This document shows, in pieces, positions 23,647-32,572 of a stretch of 32,613 nucleotides of DNA. Under the pieces are notes generated by a model. The model was not told the origin of the DNA, searched no databases, and was given only the letters and a program-made list of their open reading frames with translations. Location of the stretch: NCBI GenBank assembly GCA_028689655.1, contig JAQVCT010000030.1, positions 1-32,613 on the forward strand, written 5' to 3'. This stretch comes from Lachnospiraceae bacterium (lineage in GTDB: Bacteria; Bacillota; Clostridia; Lachnospirales; Lachnospiraceae). Each line of letters opens with the position of its first letter. The first letter of the stretch is position 1. Both the position numbers and the translations under genes were made by a program.

Positions 23647-25169
23647 TAATTTGTACCCTCCGTTTTTTTGTTTTTATTTTTATTTATCATTGATTTTATG
23701 ATCGGCGTTGCAACTACCGCAAAGAACACCACCATAAGAACACACGTAATTGGTCTGTTAAAGAAAATATTCAAGCTTCCCCCTGAGATAATAAACGCTT
23801 TTCTCATATTGGTTTCCAGTAATGGTGCCAACACGAAAGATAAAAGCATTGGCGCTGTAGGGTAATCATTCTTGCTCAGGAAATATCCCAGCAGACCTGA
23901 CAGGAACATGATCAGCACACCGTACATGGAGTAGCTGGAGCTGTAGGAACCTACCACACATACTACTGTAATAATAGGAATCATGTATTTTACCGGTACC
24001 GATAAGATCTTTAACAGGAATGGAATGACTGCCAAAGCAATGATCAGCGTCAGTATATTGGATAAGAACAAGGATGCGATCAAGCCCCATGTGAAATCCG
24101 GTTCATTGGTGAATAGCAATGGTCCTGGGTTCAATCCCCACATCATCAGACCACCCAGCAATACTGCGCCTGTTCCTGATCCAGGAATGCCCAGTGCCAG
24201 AAGTGGTGCAAATGCGCCTGCTGCTGCTGCATTATTGGCTGCTTCACAGCTTGCGATACCTTCAATGGCTCCTGTGCCAAGTTCTTCTTCTGAGTGCATC
24301 TTTTTCTGTACTGCATAACCCAGGAACGATCCTGTGGTAGCTCCTGCTCCCGGCAAAACTCCTACGAATGTCCCGAGGAATCCCGAACGGATTGCCGGTG
24401 GCAACAATCTTCTAAAATCATGCTTTGTCAGTAAACTTCCTCTGATGGTCAATTTCATATCTGAGTTCGACGCGCCATTATCCTTCGTTCTGTCGTTGAT
24501 CAGCTTAATGACTTGCGAGAAACCAACTGCACCGATGACAAATGGTGTAAATGGGATTCCTCCTAATAAGTGCATATTGCCGAAATCATATCGCGGTGCT
24601 CCAGACAGCGTGTCCATACCCATACTGGCAAGTAAGATACCTACTACCGTAATGATAACTCCTTTGGTAGGATTCTCTCCTACCAGCCAACTAATGGAGG
24701 TCATGGCAATGAGTAGTAATGCTGTCATTTCAGATGGTCCGAATTTCAGACCTAAGTTTGCAAGTGCCGGTCCTGTAAAAGTAAGAATACAGATACCAAT
24801 GGTTCCTCCGATAAAAGAAGACATATTTGCCGTAAAAAGTGCCTGTCCCGGACGTTTTTTCTTCTTCGCCATAGGATAACCATCAATGGCCGTTACAACT
24901 GCCGGTGAATCGCCGGGAATGTTCAGCAGGATCGCACTGAAACTTCCTCCGTACATATTGGAGTAGTATAATGCCCCCAGCATGATGATCGCTGTGGTTG
25001 GATTGAATTTATATGTAAGAGGCAGCAGCAATGCCACACCTGCCAGACTTCCAATTCCTGGCATAGCTCCTACAATCAGTCCAAGTATGGCGCCTAATAA
25101 TGCTGCACCTACATTTTGGAATGTTAATGCAGTTTCAAAACCCTGCAAAAGTAATTGTATGTTTTCCAT
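23646..25169 (-). CDS. Tripartite tricarboxylate transporter, large membrane subunit TctA (system 2)
   Basis: A 507-residue polytopic membrane protein with the TctA signature in both halves: GAMPGIGSLAGVALLLPL, YGGSFSAILLNIPGDSPA and, later, VLPGAGATTGSFLGY and LLALGIPGSGTGA. The LNIPGDSPA variant in place of LGIPGTPAS occurs in a subset of TctA proteins and may reflect another ligand class. It works with the TctB gene 18 bases upstream and the overlapping TctC gene downstream. Confidence 0.95.
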   Translation of the reverse strand: MENIQLLLQGFETALTFQNVGAALLGAILGLIVGAMPGIGSLAGVALLLPLTYKFNPTTAIIMLGALYYSNMYGGSFSAILLNIPGDSPAVVTAIDGYPMAKKKKRPGQALFTANMSSFIGGTIGICILTFTGPALANLGLKFGPSEMTALLLIAMTSISWLVGENPTKGVIITVVGILLASMGMDTLSGAPRYDFGNMHLLGGIPFTPFVIGAVGFSQVIKLINDRTKDNGASNSDMKLTIRGSLLTKHDFRRLLPPAIRSGFLGTFVGVLPGAGATTGSFLGYAVQKKMHSEEELGTGAIEGIASCEAANNAAAAGAFAPLLALGIPGSGTGAVLLGGLMMWGLNPGPLLFTNEPDFTWGLIASLFLSNILTLIIALAVIPFLLKILSVPVKYMIPIITVVCVVGSYSSSYSMYGVLIMFLSGLLGYFLSKNDYPTAPMLLSFVLAPLLETNMRKAFIISGGSLNIFFNRPITCVLMVVFFAVVATPIIKSMINKNKNKKTEGTN

Positions 25170-25187
25170 TTTCTTTTCTGCCCCTTT

Positions 25188-25637
25188 CTATAAAATATAT
25201 TCAAATAATCCCATTGGGAACTGGATGCCTAACCACATGCCGAATACCCCAATTACGATAAATGCGATGACTAAAAGAATAATGATCACGTCTTTCCATG
25301 GTGCCTTCTCTAAAATTCTTAACCACAGTAATACAAAGACAAAACATGCCGGAACAAGTCCGATAATAAAAGTTGCAAGAATAATTCCTGCTCCTGCCGC
25401 TATGACCAGCAGTTCAAATTTGTTATACTCTGCTTTTTCCGTTTCCTTGAAGGACTGTGCAAATGCCAGTATACTTGTGAAGAACATTACCACTGCCATA
25501 ATACTTGGAAAGAAACCAGGCATTGGTCCCGATGCGGCATCCCAAAACCCTAATTGGAATACTCCCACCAACCCGAATACTAATGCAACCGCTGCCATTA
25601 AAACCGGTATTAATTGTTTGGATCCTATCTTTTTCAT
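25188..25637 (-). CDS. Tripartite tricarboxylate transporter, small membrane subunit TctB (system 2)
   Basis: A 149-residue membrane protein with four predicted hydrophobic segments and the short AASGPMPGFFP segment after the first, as in many TctB subunits. It is the first gene of its operon, about 36 bases from the predicted sigma-54 start point. Confidence 0.9.
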   Translation of the reverse strand: MKKIGSKQLIPVLMAAVALVFGLVGVFQLGFWDAASGPMPGFFPSIMAVVMFFTSILAFAQSFKETEKAEYNKFELLVIAAGAGIILATFIIGLVPACFVFVLLWLRILEKAPWKDVIIILLVIAFIVIGVFGMWLGIQFPMGLFEYIL

Positions 25638-25684
25638 TTTTTTACTTCACTCCCTTTCGATTTTTTCTCATGTCTAATTAAAAA

Positions 25685-25700
25685 GCAAATGCCATGCCAA
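25685..25700 (-). promoter_or_regulatory. Sigma-54 promoter of TTT system 2
   Basis: The minus strand reads TTGGCATGGCATTTGC with exactly 10 bases between GG and GC. Expected start is near 25673. The gap from 25701 to 25857 is AT-rich with nothing else evident. Confidence 0.9.
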
Positions 25701-25857
25701 CTTCTTGAATATAATTGATTTTCTATTCTGTTTTTTGTTTTTTTCACATAATTCATAGTTTGTACGATCTGTTTTTGTGCATAATGTACTATTTTTTTAC
25801 AATATTTTATATTTCCTATCTATTTTGTATTTTTATTTTTTCTTTATCTGTTCCAAA

Positions 25858-25924
25858 TGTTTCATTTTGTTTCTTCCATCCCTATTTGTTTCATTCTGAA
25901 ACGTTTCGTTTCAATACGTTTCAG
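25858..25924. promoter_or_regulatory. Cluster of TGTTTCA/TGAAAC half-sites, putative activator sites
   Basis: TGTTTCA is at 25858-25864 and 25887-25893, TGTTTCT at 25868-25874, and a tighter group TGAAACGTTTCGTTTCA at 25897-25913 is followed by CGTTTCAG at 25917-25924. They lie about 160-240 bases upstream of the sigma-54 promoter. They share their core word with the cluster at 11669-11751, pointing to regulator B. Confidence 0.65.
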
Positions 25925-25928
25925 GATC

Positions 25929-26471
25929 TTAAAATCCTCCAATAATAAGTCCCAATATCGCCGCAATGATGATGATCTTCACCACACTGATCTTCGGAAA
26001 CTTTATCATCACCGCCACGATCATACAGCCGACGATCATACTGGGTATGGAAATGACATACCCCGGAGCATAATTACTGATACCAAGAGTGAGCATCGTT
26101 GCGAAGATCAACCCGATTCCCGCAGGTCTGATTCCATATAAGATGCGCTGCATCATGTTACTGTCCTTGAACTTCACATAATAGATGGCTACGATCAAGC
26201 ATAAGGTAAAGGTAGGAACCAGCATTCCGAAGTTCGCACTCAGTGCCCCTGCCATCCCCGCCACTCTGATCCCGGCAAAGGTGGCACAGTTCAATCCCAC
26301 CGGTCCAGGTGTCATCTCCGCAATCGCTACAATATCAGATACTTCCGTCTGTGTCATCCATCCATGATTTACCATCTCTACATTGATCAGTGGTACCATG
26401 GACAATCCGCCAAAGCTGGTGAATCCGATTTTCGTAAAGGAGATAAATAATTCAATTAATTCCTGTATCAT
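25929..26471 (-). CDS. Chromate-transporter-family half protein, second of pair
   Basis: A 180-residue membrane protein equal to one half of a full-length ChrA. The signature is FTKIGFTSFGGLSMVP at about residues 11-26, followed by EMTPGPVGLNCATFAG. Paired short ChrA proteins work together as antiparallel halves. The family is named for chromate efflux, but in most bacteria the true substrate is not known. Its start lies 20 bases inside the preceding gene, so translation is probably coupled. It ends just before the TGTTTCA cluster of the downstream operon. Confidence 0.9.
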   Translation of the reverse strand: MIQELIELFISFTKIGFTSFGGLSMVPLINVEMVNHGWMTQTEVSDIVAIAEMTPGPVGLNCATFAGIRVAGMAGALSANFGMLVPTFTLCLIVAIYYVKFKDSNMMQRILYGIRPAGIGLIFATMLTLGISNYAPGYVISIPSMIVGCMIVAVMIKFPKISVVKIIIIAAILGLIIGGF

Positions 26472-27033
26472 CCCTCTCTCCTTTCATTTTATCCTGATTG
26501 AGCAACAGCCCCACAATCGCTGCCCCTATGATGATCCACACAATATTTACCGATGTAAAAGCACATAATACAAAAGCCACCATCATGATCACATAGCACA
26601 GTCGATCCTTCAAAGCCCCGCTCATCAGTCTGATTCCTGCGCTCCCTATGATAGGTGCAATGGCGGCACGGATTCCAAGCATTGCCCTTGCCACATAGGT
26701 ATTGTCTCGAAACGCTTCATATATATAGGTAACTACCATTAATACGATCAGACTGGGACATACGATCCCGAGCACCGCTGCCACTGCACAGACCACTCCG
26801 CCCATGCGATACCCGAAGATCAGGCTCACATTCCCGATCATGAGCCCTGGAAGAGATCTTCCCACCGATACGATATCTAACAGTTCTTCCTTTGAAAGCC
26901 ACTTTTCTTTTTCAATGAATTCCTTTTCCATCTGTGCGATAATACTCCAGCCACCGCCATAGGTAAAAAATCCGATTTTAAAAAAGAATCCGAATATTCG
27001 CCATGCCAGTTTCAGTTTTTCTTTTATCCTCAT
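26452..27033 (-). CDS. Chromate-transporter-family half protein, first of pair
   Basis: A 193-residue membrane protein and the partner half of ChrA. The motif FFKIGFFTYGGGWSIIAQ at about residues 17-34 and the downstream LSKEELLDIVSVGRSLPG are typical of the short-chain family. It is the first gene behind a sigma-54 promoter only about 23 bases from its start codon. This places an anion-type transporter in the same regulon as the sugar-acid genes. A role in exporting or importing an acidic metabolite is possible; chromate resistance is not the obvious function here. Confidence 0.9.
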   Translation of the reverse strand: MRIKEKLKLAWRIFGFFFKIGFFTYGGGWSIIAQMEKEFIEKEKWLSKEELLDIVSVGRSLPGLMIGNVSLIFGYRMGGVVCAVAAVLGIVCPSLIVLMVVTYIYEAFRDNTYVARAMLGIRAAIAPIIGSAGIRLMSGALKDRLCYVIMMVAFVLCAFTSVNIVWIIIGAAIVGLLLNQDKMKGERDDTGIN

Positions 27034-27067
27034 ATCTCTTTACTCCTTGCTTTACATATAGTATAGA

Positions 27068-27083
27068 GCAAAAAATGTGCCAA
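27068..27083 (-). promoter_or_regulatory. Sigma-54 promoter of the chromate-transporter pair
   Basis: The minus strand reads TTGGCACATTTTTTGC with the 10-base spacing between GG and GC. Expected start is near 27056. No TGTTTCA or TGCAACA cluster lies in the short gap above it, which is occupied by the terminator of the surface-protein gene. Confidence 0.88.
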
Positions 27084-27104
27084 TCTAAATGTTTTTTCAA
27101 AAAT

Positions 27105-27132
27105 AAAGGCAGAGCCGGTTAGCTCTGCCTTT
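27105..27132 (-). terminator. Rho-independent terminator of the surface-protein gene
   Basis: AAAGGCAGAGC (27105-27115) and GCTCTGCCTTT (27122-27132) form a perfect 11-bp stem with a 6-base loop, followed in the minus sense by ATTTTTG. It lies 53 bases past the stop codon. Confidence 0.9.
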
Positions 27133-27184
27133 AAATCTTGTGTGTTGTTTAGTTCGTCCGAAGCTCCACTATCTTGTGGATGTT

Positions 27185-30100
27185 TTACTTCTTGGTGTCC
27201 GGTACGACGGCATCAATCCTGGTGCAGATACCGTTGCTTCCAAAATGGTAGGTCGTGCCATGGATGGCTTTGGCGCCAACGAACAGCTTGCCGTTTTCAT
27301 AGCAGACAATCCTGCCGCTGTCGTTCACATCCAGTCCCTGCGCGGTGGTGCGGTCAATGACCAGCTCCACATAGCGGTGCAGGACCGCGGAAACCTCGGC
27401 TCTGGTCGCTGTGCCTGTTGGGTCGAAGCGATTGCCATCCTTGCTCATAATTACACCAGCCATCTGCATCTCTTTCACAGCCGCCCCGCTTCCAATAGAA
27501 GCATTGTCCGCAAAGGTGACCTGGGTGCGTGTTTTGGGAACGGTATAGCCCATCACCTTGGCGTAATTACTCATAATGACTGCCATTTCCTGACGGGTCA
27601 CTGCCTGATCCGGTGCAAACTGGCCGTTTCCAATGGCGCCTACGATCCCCTTGCTTACCGCCCAATTGACATAAGGCGCGTAGTAAGCGTCGGCTTTCAC
27701 ATCGGTGAAGCTGCCGGTTTTGTAGCTGTTTGCATCAATATGAGCCATTCTGCCGAGGGCGGTGACGAACATTCCCCTTGTCATGGAATTGTTCGGGCTA
27801 AAGGTGGTTGCGCTTGTGCCGTAGAGAAGTTCTCTTGCCGCCACAAATTCAATATCTGCCTTTGCCCAATGGCCTTCTATGTCGGTAAAGCTGGGTGCAT
27901 CCGCCTTGTAGCCTATGCCATAGGTGGAGAAATGGTTGGTGGCGAACAATACGCTCTTGCTCTGCGCATCGTAGCTGGAGCCGGTCATATAGCTTACCTT
28001 ACCGTTTGCATCCACATAGACTGTGTAAATGTTCCCGGCTTTTTCTCCTGCCTGCAGGGTGTAGGGAAGTGCAACGGACACGCTGCCTGCCCCAAAGCTG
28101 CTGATGGTCTTGCCACCGCCATAGTTTACCGAGAGGTCAAACACCGGGCGGTTTCCGATGGCTGCTTTGGCTTCGCCTGTGAGCTTGCCGTTATCCCTGC
28201 GGACAGCGGTGATGTTTACATCGGCGTTTGCCTGCTTGTTGATTTCCTTCATGGTAGCCAAATCCATGCCGATTTTCACATCAGGCTGGTCAATCACCAC
28301 CACGGTATTCACGATCTGCTTGCTGATGATGGTTTCCTGCGCTGTTTTCGGCAAATTCACCGTGGCGCTGTTCACCGTCTTGTTCCCTGTATTCACGTTG
28401 AACACAAGGGTGATGCCATTTGCTTCGTTTCCGTTTTTCTTTGCGTCTGCCAGTGCCTTGTCAAAGGCGTCGGTCACGTTTTTGTCGGTAATATTGATGG
28501 CTGCATTGCCGCCATCCACCTTGGCATCCACCTTGATTTCGCCCTGTGTTGGGATGTTGGGCTTATCGGCGGGCGGTGTGGTCACGGTGATGTTGCTGTC
28601 ATTATTGGAGCTTCCACCGCCGGAGGACGAACCGCCGCCGGAGCCACCTGAGCCGCCGCCTGTATATGTCCAGTGGGCATAAATGGTGCTGTTTTGGTTG
28701 AATATAGTTGCCGCCGTCACCTGTGTACCGCCGCTTGCCGCTGTGTACCACCCGTCAAAGCGGTAGCTGCCGCCGCGGGTGGGCGTGGGCAGACCGGTCA
28801 GTTTGCCGTCCGCACCTGTTGTGGCGCTGGTCGGGGTCACGCTGCCGCCGTTTGCGTTAAAGGTGACGGTATAGGTGGTCACCGGAACGGCATAATAGGT
28901 ACAAGCCGCGCCGGTGTTATTGTCCCACGCGGCGGTGGTGTCGTCGTGGGTCACATTTGCACCGAGTACAGGCTGATTTTTAAACGGTGTTTCGCCGGAG
29001 CCCGTTTGGGCGGTCACAGTACCACCGTTGATGGTTACGTCGCTCGAAATGCCATACCCGATGCTGCCTATACCTGTCACAGTGCCGCCGTTTACAGTTA
29101 CACCATCTCGAGCGACAATACCGGAGTATCCACCGGTGGAAGTTAAAATACCTTTGTTGATGGTGATAGTGCCATTCATCATGTCGATTGGATACCCTTT
29201 GTTAGTCGTGATTGTCAGAGACGCGCTGTCACCGGCACCGGCGAGAATTACTGAGCCGCTATGAGAGTGTATGCCTTCCACGATATAAGCGGTGGTCGTC
29301 ACTTTGATGGTGTTTGTGCCGTTCCAGTTGACGGTGGAGGTCACGCTGTCTGGCAGCTTGATGCCGTATTCTGCGCCACTTCCGCTCACATCAAGGTCAA
29401 TATTGTTCAGTGTGAGGGTTTTACTTGTGTCATTCCATGTAAAGCATTTGTCGCCGTCGTGGTTGTGGTTAATGGGTGAAGCGTGGCAATCGGCTGGCTT
29501 TGCGCCGCTGTCGGTAAAATCCAGCGTTTGAGTGATTTTTTCGCCGGCGGGGATGTTGGTGGTTCCGGTGACGGTATACGTTGCGACTATCTTCGAAGTG
29601 CTGCCCTTGGAGGTCCTGGCAGTAATATTGGGTCGATTGCTGTCGCCAGGGAAAGTTGCGCCGGAGCCAACACAATTATAGGTATAGCTGTCCGCGCCCC
29701 GGGCTGTGACAGTTATTGCCAGATCACTGCCCAGCTCTTCTGATGCGAATACATCGCCGCTGCTGATTGGCTGCCCGGCATAAGTGGCGGAAATGGTGCT
29801 GCCGCTGGCAGTTCCGGCATCGACAACCGAAAAGTTGATGCTGACGTAGTTCACCGCCGCTGTTTCGTTCGCGTTGGTGACAGTCACATTGCCAACCTCA
29901 TTGCTGCCTTCCATTATCTTGTAATATCCCGCAGGCACGTGCTGCAGGTCGGTGATGGGTGTTTCGCTGTCCTTCTGTAGCGTGAAGGTCTTGCCATGAT
30001 CCGCCCATGTGGTACCATCCTTGTTTACCTGAATGGTCACCGCATAGGTCGCCGTGCCCTGCTCTATTTTAATATGCTTGTAGGTGGTAAATGCGCTAAG

Positions 30101-32572
30101 GTCGTTCACCACGCTCAAGCTATCCACGGCTGTACCCGCCGAAAGCTTTGCCGGTGAAGGGGTGTAGCCCGAAGTGACCGGCGCTTTGTTCACCGCTTGG
30201 GCTGTGCCATCTGTGTCAGTAGTTTTCGCCTCAAAGGTGCCGCCGTCAACGATGATATCGCCGCTGCTGGTATACGCGCCGTAGCTGGTGCGATAATTAC
30301 TCGTACCGCCGGTAGCGGTGAGCGTGCCTATGTTGGAAACGGTGATGTTGCCTCTGGCATACACGCCGTAGCTGTTAGCGCTCGCGTTCCCGCCGGTGGC
30401 AGTCAGCGTGCCTGTGCCGGAAACGTTGATGTTGCCGCTGAAGACCCACACGCCGTAGCTGCTGCTGGCCGCACTCGTGCCGCCGGTGGCGGTGAGGGAG
30501 CCGCTTCCTTCAAAGGTGAGCTCATCCTCCCCATAGATGCCACAAGTGATCTCGCTGCTGCCGGAATAGCCGCTTTTTACCGTGCTGCTGCTGCCTGCGG
30601 CGCCCATGTTTACCGTTGCGCCGTTCGGCAGATTGATGGCTACTGTAACGTCGGTGGGGGTTTCAAGGTTTAGATTGTTCAGGGTGAGGGTGCTGCCGTC
30701 CCATGTGAAGCACTTTTCGGTGCTGGTGTGGGTGTGGCCGCCGCCGTTTGCCGCTGTGCAGTCGGCGGGCGGTGTATTGCCGCCAGTGGTCGTGAAATCC
30801 AGCGCCGTGGTGATTTGTGCGCCGTTGTCGGTTTCGCTCGCTGTGCCCTGCTCAATTTTAATGTGCTTGTAGGTGTTGATTTTGCCAGCTTCATACGCAC
30901 CCAGCGTGCCGTCCGCAGTGGTACTCGCCGAGATCTTGACATTGGCATAGTCTGTGGTGACAAGCGCATTATTCACCGCTTGGGCTGTGCCGCTGGTGTC
31001 GGTGGTTTTCGCCTCAAAGGTGCCGCCGGAAACGATGATGTTGTAGAAGCCACTCGCGACGCCGTAGCTCTCGCCGTTTGTACCTGTCGTATCACCGCCT
31101 ATGGCGGTCAGCTTGCCGCCGGTAACGGTAAGGCCTTTGTCGATATGTACGCCGTAGCTCTTGCCACCCGCCATTGTCGCATCACCGCCTGTGGCAGTCA
31201 GGGTGCCTGTGTCAGAAACGATGAGGCTTCCGAGGTAGACATCCACGCCGTAACTGATGTAATCACCCGTGCCGCCTATGACGGTTAGGATACCGCTGGA
31301 AACGGTGAGGGCGCCGTTTACGACACGAATGCCGTAGCTGTTACCACTCGTAGTCGTGCCGCCTGTGACGGTCAGTGTACCGCTTCCGTTGAAGTCAAGC
31401 GCACCTATGCCAAGGATGCCTTCGGGATTGCCTGTGCCAGTATAGATGCTTTTCACCGTGCTGTCGCCGTTCATCACTACCTTTGCATTAGCCGGCAGCT
31501 TGATCGCTGTTTCGGCGTTGGTTTCAAGGTGCAGGTCGTTCAGTGTGAGGGTGTTAGTGCCGCTGTCCCATGTAAAGCACTCTTCACCGCTGGCATGGCT
31601 GTGGTTAATAGGTGCTGCTTTACAGTCGTCGGGCGGGCTGGTGGTGAAATCCAGCGCCGTGGTGATTAGTTCGCCGTTGTCGGTTTCGTTTTCCCACGAG
31701 GTTGTGGCTTTTGGCGTGGTGCTATCAATAGTCAGCGTAATCGTTCCCCCGCCGAGAGGTGCTTTCGAGATGTCGATGCTGTGAAACTCATACTGATTAT
31801 GACTACTGTCATCAAGTCTCACATCAATAGCTGTATCGTCAGTGGGAATTGCAACCGTTGCAAGGAGGGAAGCGTTATTGTTAACTGTGCCAAGAGTGTT
31901 TCCCCAATCTTCACGGTTTGCAGAAGTCGTATAAAGAGCAGCTGCATCGACCCCGGTCTTATTTGCAAAGGTAAACGAATACTCGGTGTCGGTGCTGCGC
32001 AGCGCAGTCAGTGGTGTGGGCTGCTCGCCCTTGCACGCCGCCAGGTCCGCATTTTCCGCACCGCAGACAGGGCAGTCAGCGTTGATTGCCTCTTCCACTC
32101 CATTGTCCGCATCGGCGGCAACACATTTCACGGTGCAGTCGCATTCCGGTACTTCCGGCTTTGCGGGTTTCTCATCCTCAGCGGGCTTGCACAGTTCGCA
32201 TTCGTGGGTGCAGTCCGCGCCCTCCGCCGCTTCGGTATAGCCGCAATCATCGCTGTGGTCGCAGACAGTTTCCGCATCACTTGGTGTTACCTCATTGCCG
32301 CTGACAGCGCTGTCTAAAACCGGTGCACAGCTATAGCTGCCATCCTCATTCAAGTGATTGCAAGGAACGCCCTTCACGGCTTCTGCATAACCGCAGTCCT
32401 GATTATGCTCCTTATGGTTTTCGCAGATAGCAGATGTACCGCTGTCCACGATGCTGCCTGCGCCGATTGAGATACCGCTCTCTGTGGCGAACACATTGAC
32501 GGTACTCATGGTGAATACCATCGCCACTGAAAGCAGCAGCGCAAGACCTCTCTTGATTTTTTGTTGCTTCAT
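27185..32572 (-). CDS. Large SLH-domain surface protein with beta-helix-like modules and an InlB-type repeat
   Basis: A 1795-residue secreted protein. Residues 1-30 are a signal peptide (VNVFAT cleavage region). Residues 50-180 are Cys/His-rich, with repeated C-x-H pairs. Three modules follow near 300-580, 583-840 and 1012-1190. Each opens with LDFT, a D-C...H-x-H...C-F-T-W motif and TLTLN, and the first two continue into GTLTATGG/SYGV repeats typical of beta-helices. Residues 1235-1302 form an InlB/Flg_new-type repeat ending YAHWT. A Gly/Ser linker spans 1304-1322. Three SLH domains (FTDIEGHWA at 1562, FTDVKADAYY at 1622 and TFADNA at 1686) would anchor it to secondary cell-wall polymer. GAGGAGG precedes the ATG. 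The gene is much richer in G and C than the island, suggesting separate origin. The modules may bind carbohydrate; that is inference. Confidence 0.93.
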   Translation of the reverse strand: MKQQKIKRGLALLLSVAMVFTMSTVNVFATESGISIGAGSIVDSGTSAICENHKEHNQDCGYAEAVKGVPCNHLNEDGSYSCAPVLDSAVSGNEVTPSDAETVCDHSDDCGYTEAAEGADCTHECELCKPAEDEKPAKPEVPECDCTVKCVAADADNGVEEAINADCPVCGAENADLAACKGEQPTPLTALRSTDTEYSFTFANKTGVDAAALYTTSANREDWGNTLGTVNNNASLLATVAIPTDDTAIDVRLDDSSHNQYEFHSIDISKAPLGGGTITLTIDSTTPKATTSWENETDNGELITTALDFTTSPPDDCKAAPINHSHASGEECFTWDSGTNTLTLNDLHLETNAETAIKLPANAKVVMNGDSTVKSIYTGTGNPEGILGIGALDFNGSGTLTVTGGTTTSGNSYGIRVVNGALTVSSGILTVIGGTGDYISYGVDVYLGSLIVSDTGTLTATGGDATMAGGKSYGVHIDKGLTVTGGKLTAIGGDTTGTNGESYGVASGFYNIIVSGGTFEAKTTDTSGTAQAVNNALVTTDYANVKISASTTADGTLGAYEAGKINTYKHIKIEQGTASETDNGAQITTALDFTTTGGNTPPADCTAANGGGHTHTSTEKCFTWDGSTLTLNNLNLETPTDVTVAINLPNGATVNMGAAGSSSTVKSGYSGSSEITCGIYGEDELTFEGSGSLTATGGTSAASSSYGVWVFSGNINVSGTGTLTATGGNASANSYGVYARGNITVSNIGTLTATGGTSNYRTSYGAYTSSGDIIVDGGTFEAKTTDTDGTAQAVNKAPVTSGYTPSPAKLSAGTAVDSLSVVNDLSAFTTYKHIKIEQGTATYAVTIQVNKDGTTWADHGKTFTLQKDSETPITDLQHVPAGYYKIMEGSNEVGNVTVTNANETAAVNYVSINFSVVDAGTASGSTISATYAGQPISSGDVFASEELGSDLAITVTARGADSYTYNCVGSGATFPGDSNRPNITARTSKGSTSKIVATYTVTGTTNIPAGEKITQTLDFTDSGAKPADCHASPINHNHDGDKCFTWNDTSKTLTLNNIDLDVSGSGAEYGIKLPDSVTSTVNWNGTNTIKVTTTAYIVEGIHSHSGSVILAGAGDSASLTITTNKGYPIDMMNGTITINKGILTSTGGYSGIVARDGVTVNGGTVTGIGSIGYGISSDVTINGGTVTAQTGSGETPFKNQPVLGANVTHDDTTAAWDNNTGAACTYYAVPVTTYTVTFNANGGSVTPTSATTGADGKLTGLPTPTRGGSYRFDGWYTAASGGTQVTAATIFNQNSTIYAHWTYTGGGSGGSGGGSSSGGGSSNNDSNITVTTPPADKPNIPTQGEIKVDAKVDGGNAAINITDKNVTDAFDKALADAKKNGNEANGITLVFNVNTGNKTVNSATVNLPKTAQETIISKQIVNTVVVIDQPDVKIGMDLATMKEINKQANADVNITAVRRDNGKLTGEAKAAIGNRPVFDLSVNYGGGKTISSFGAGSVSVALPYTLQAGEKAGNIYTVYVDANGKVSYMTGSSYDAQSKSVLFATNHFSTYGIGYKADAPSFTDIEGHWAKADIEFVAARELLYGTSATTFSPNNSMTRGMFVTALGRMAHIDANSYKTGSFTDVKADAYYAPYVNWAVSKGIVGAIGNGQFAPDQAVTRQEMAVIMSNYAKVMGYTVPKTRTQVTFADNASIGSGAAVKEMQMAGVIMSKDGNRFDPTGTATRAEVSAVLHRYVELVIDRTTAQGLDVNDSGRIVCYENGKLFVGAKAIHGTTYHFGSNGICTRIDAVVPDTKK

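Noticed and set aside
25929..27033. A single chromate transporter gene broken by a frameshift
   Set aside because: Both halves begin with their own conserved N-terminal motif and start codon, as in the known paired short-chain family, so two intact genes is the better reading.
27140..28651. A 503-codon open frame on the plus strand
   Set aside because: It is antisense to the SLH protein and exists because that gene is GC-rich. The protein has no recognisable motif, while the opposite strand has clear SLH domains.
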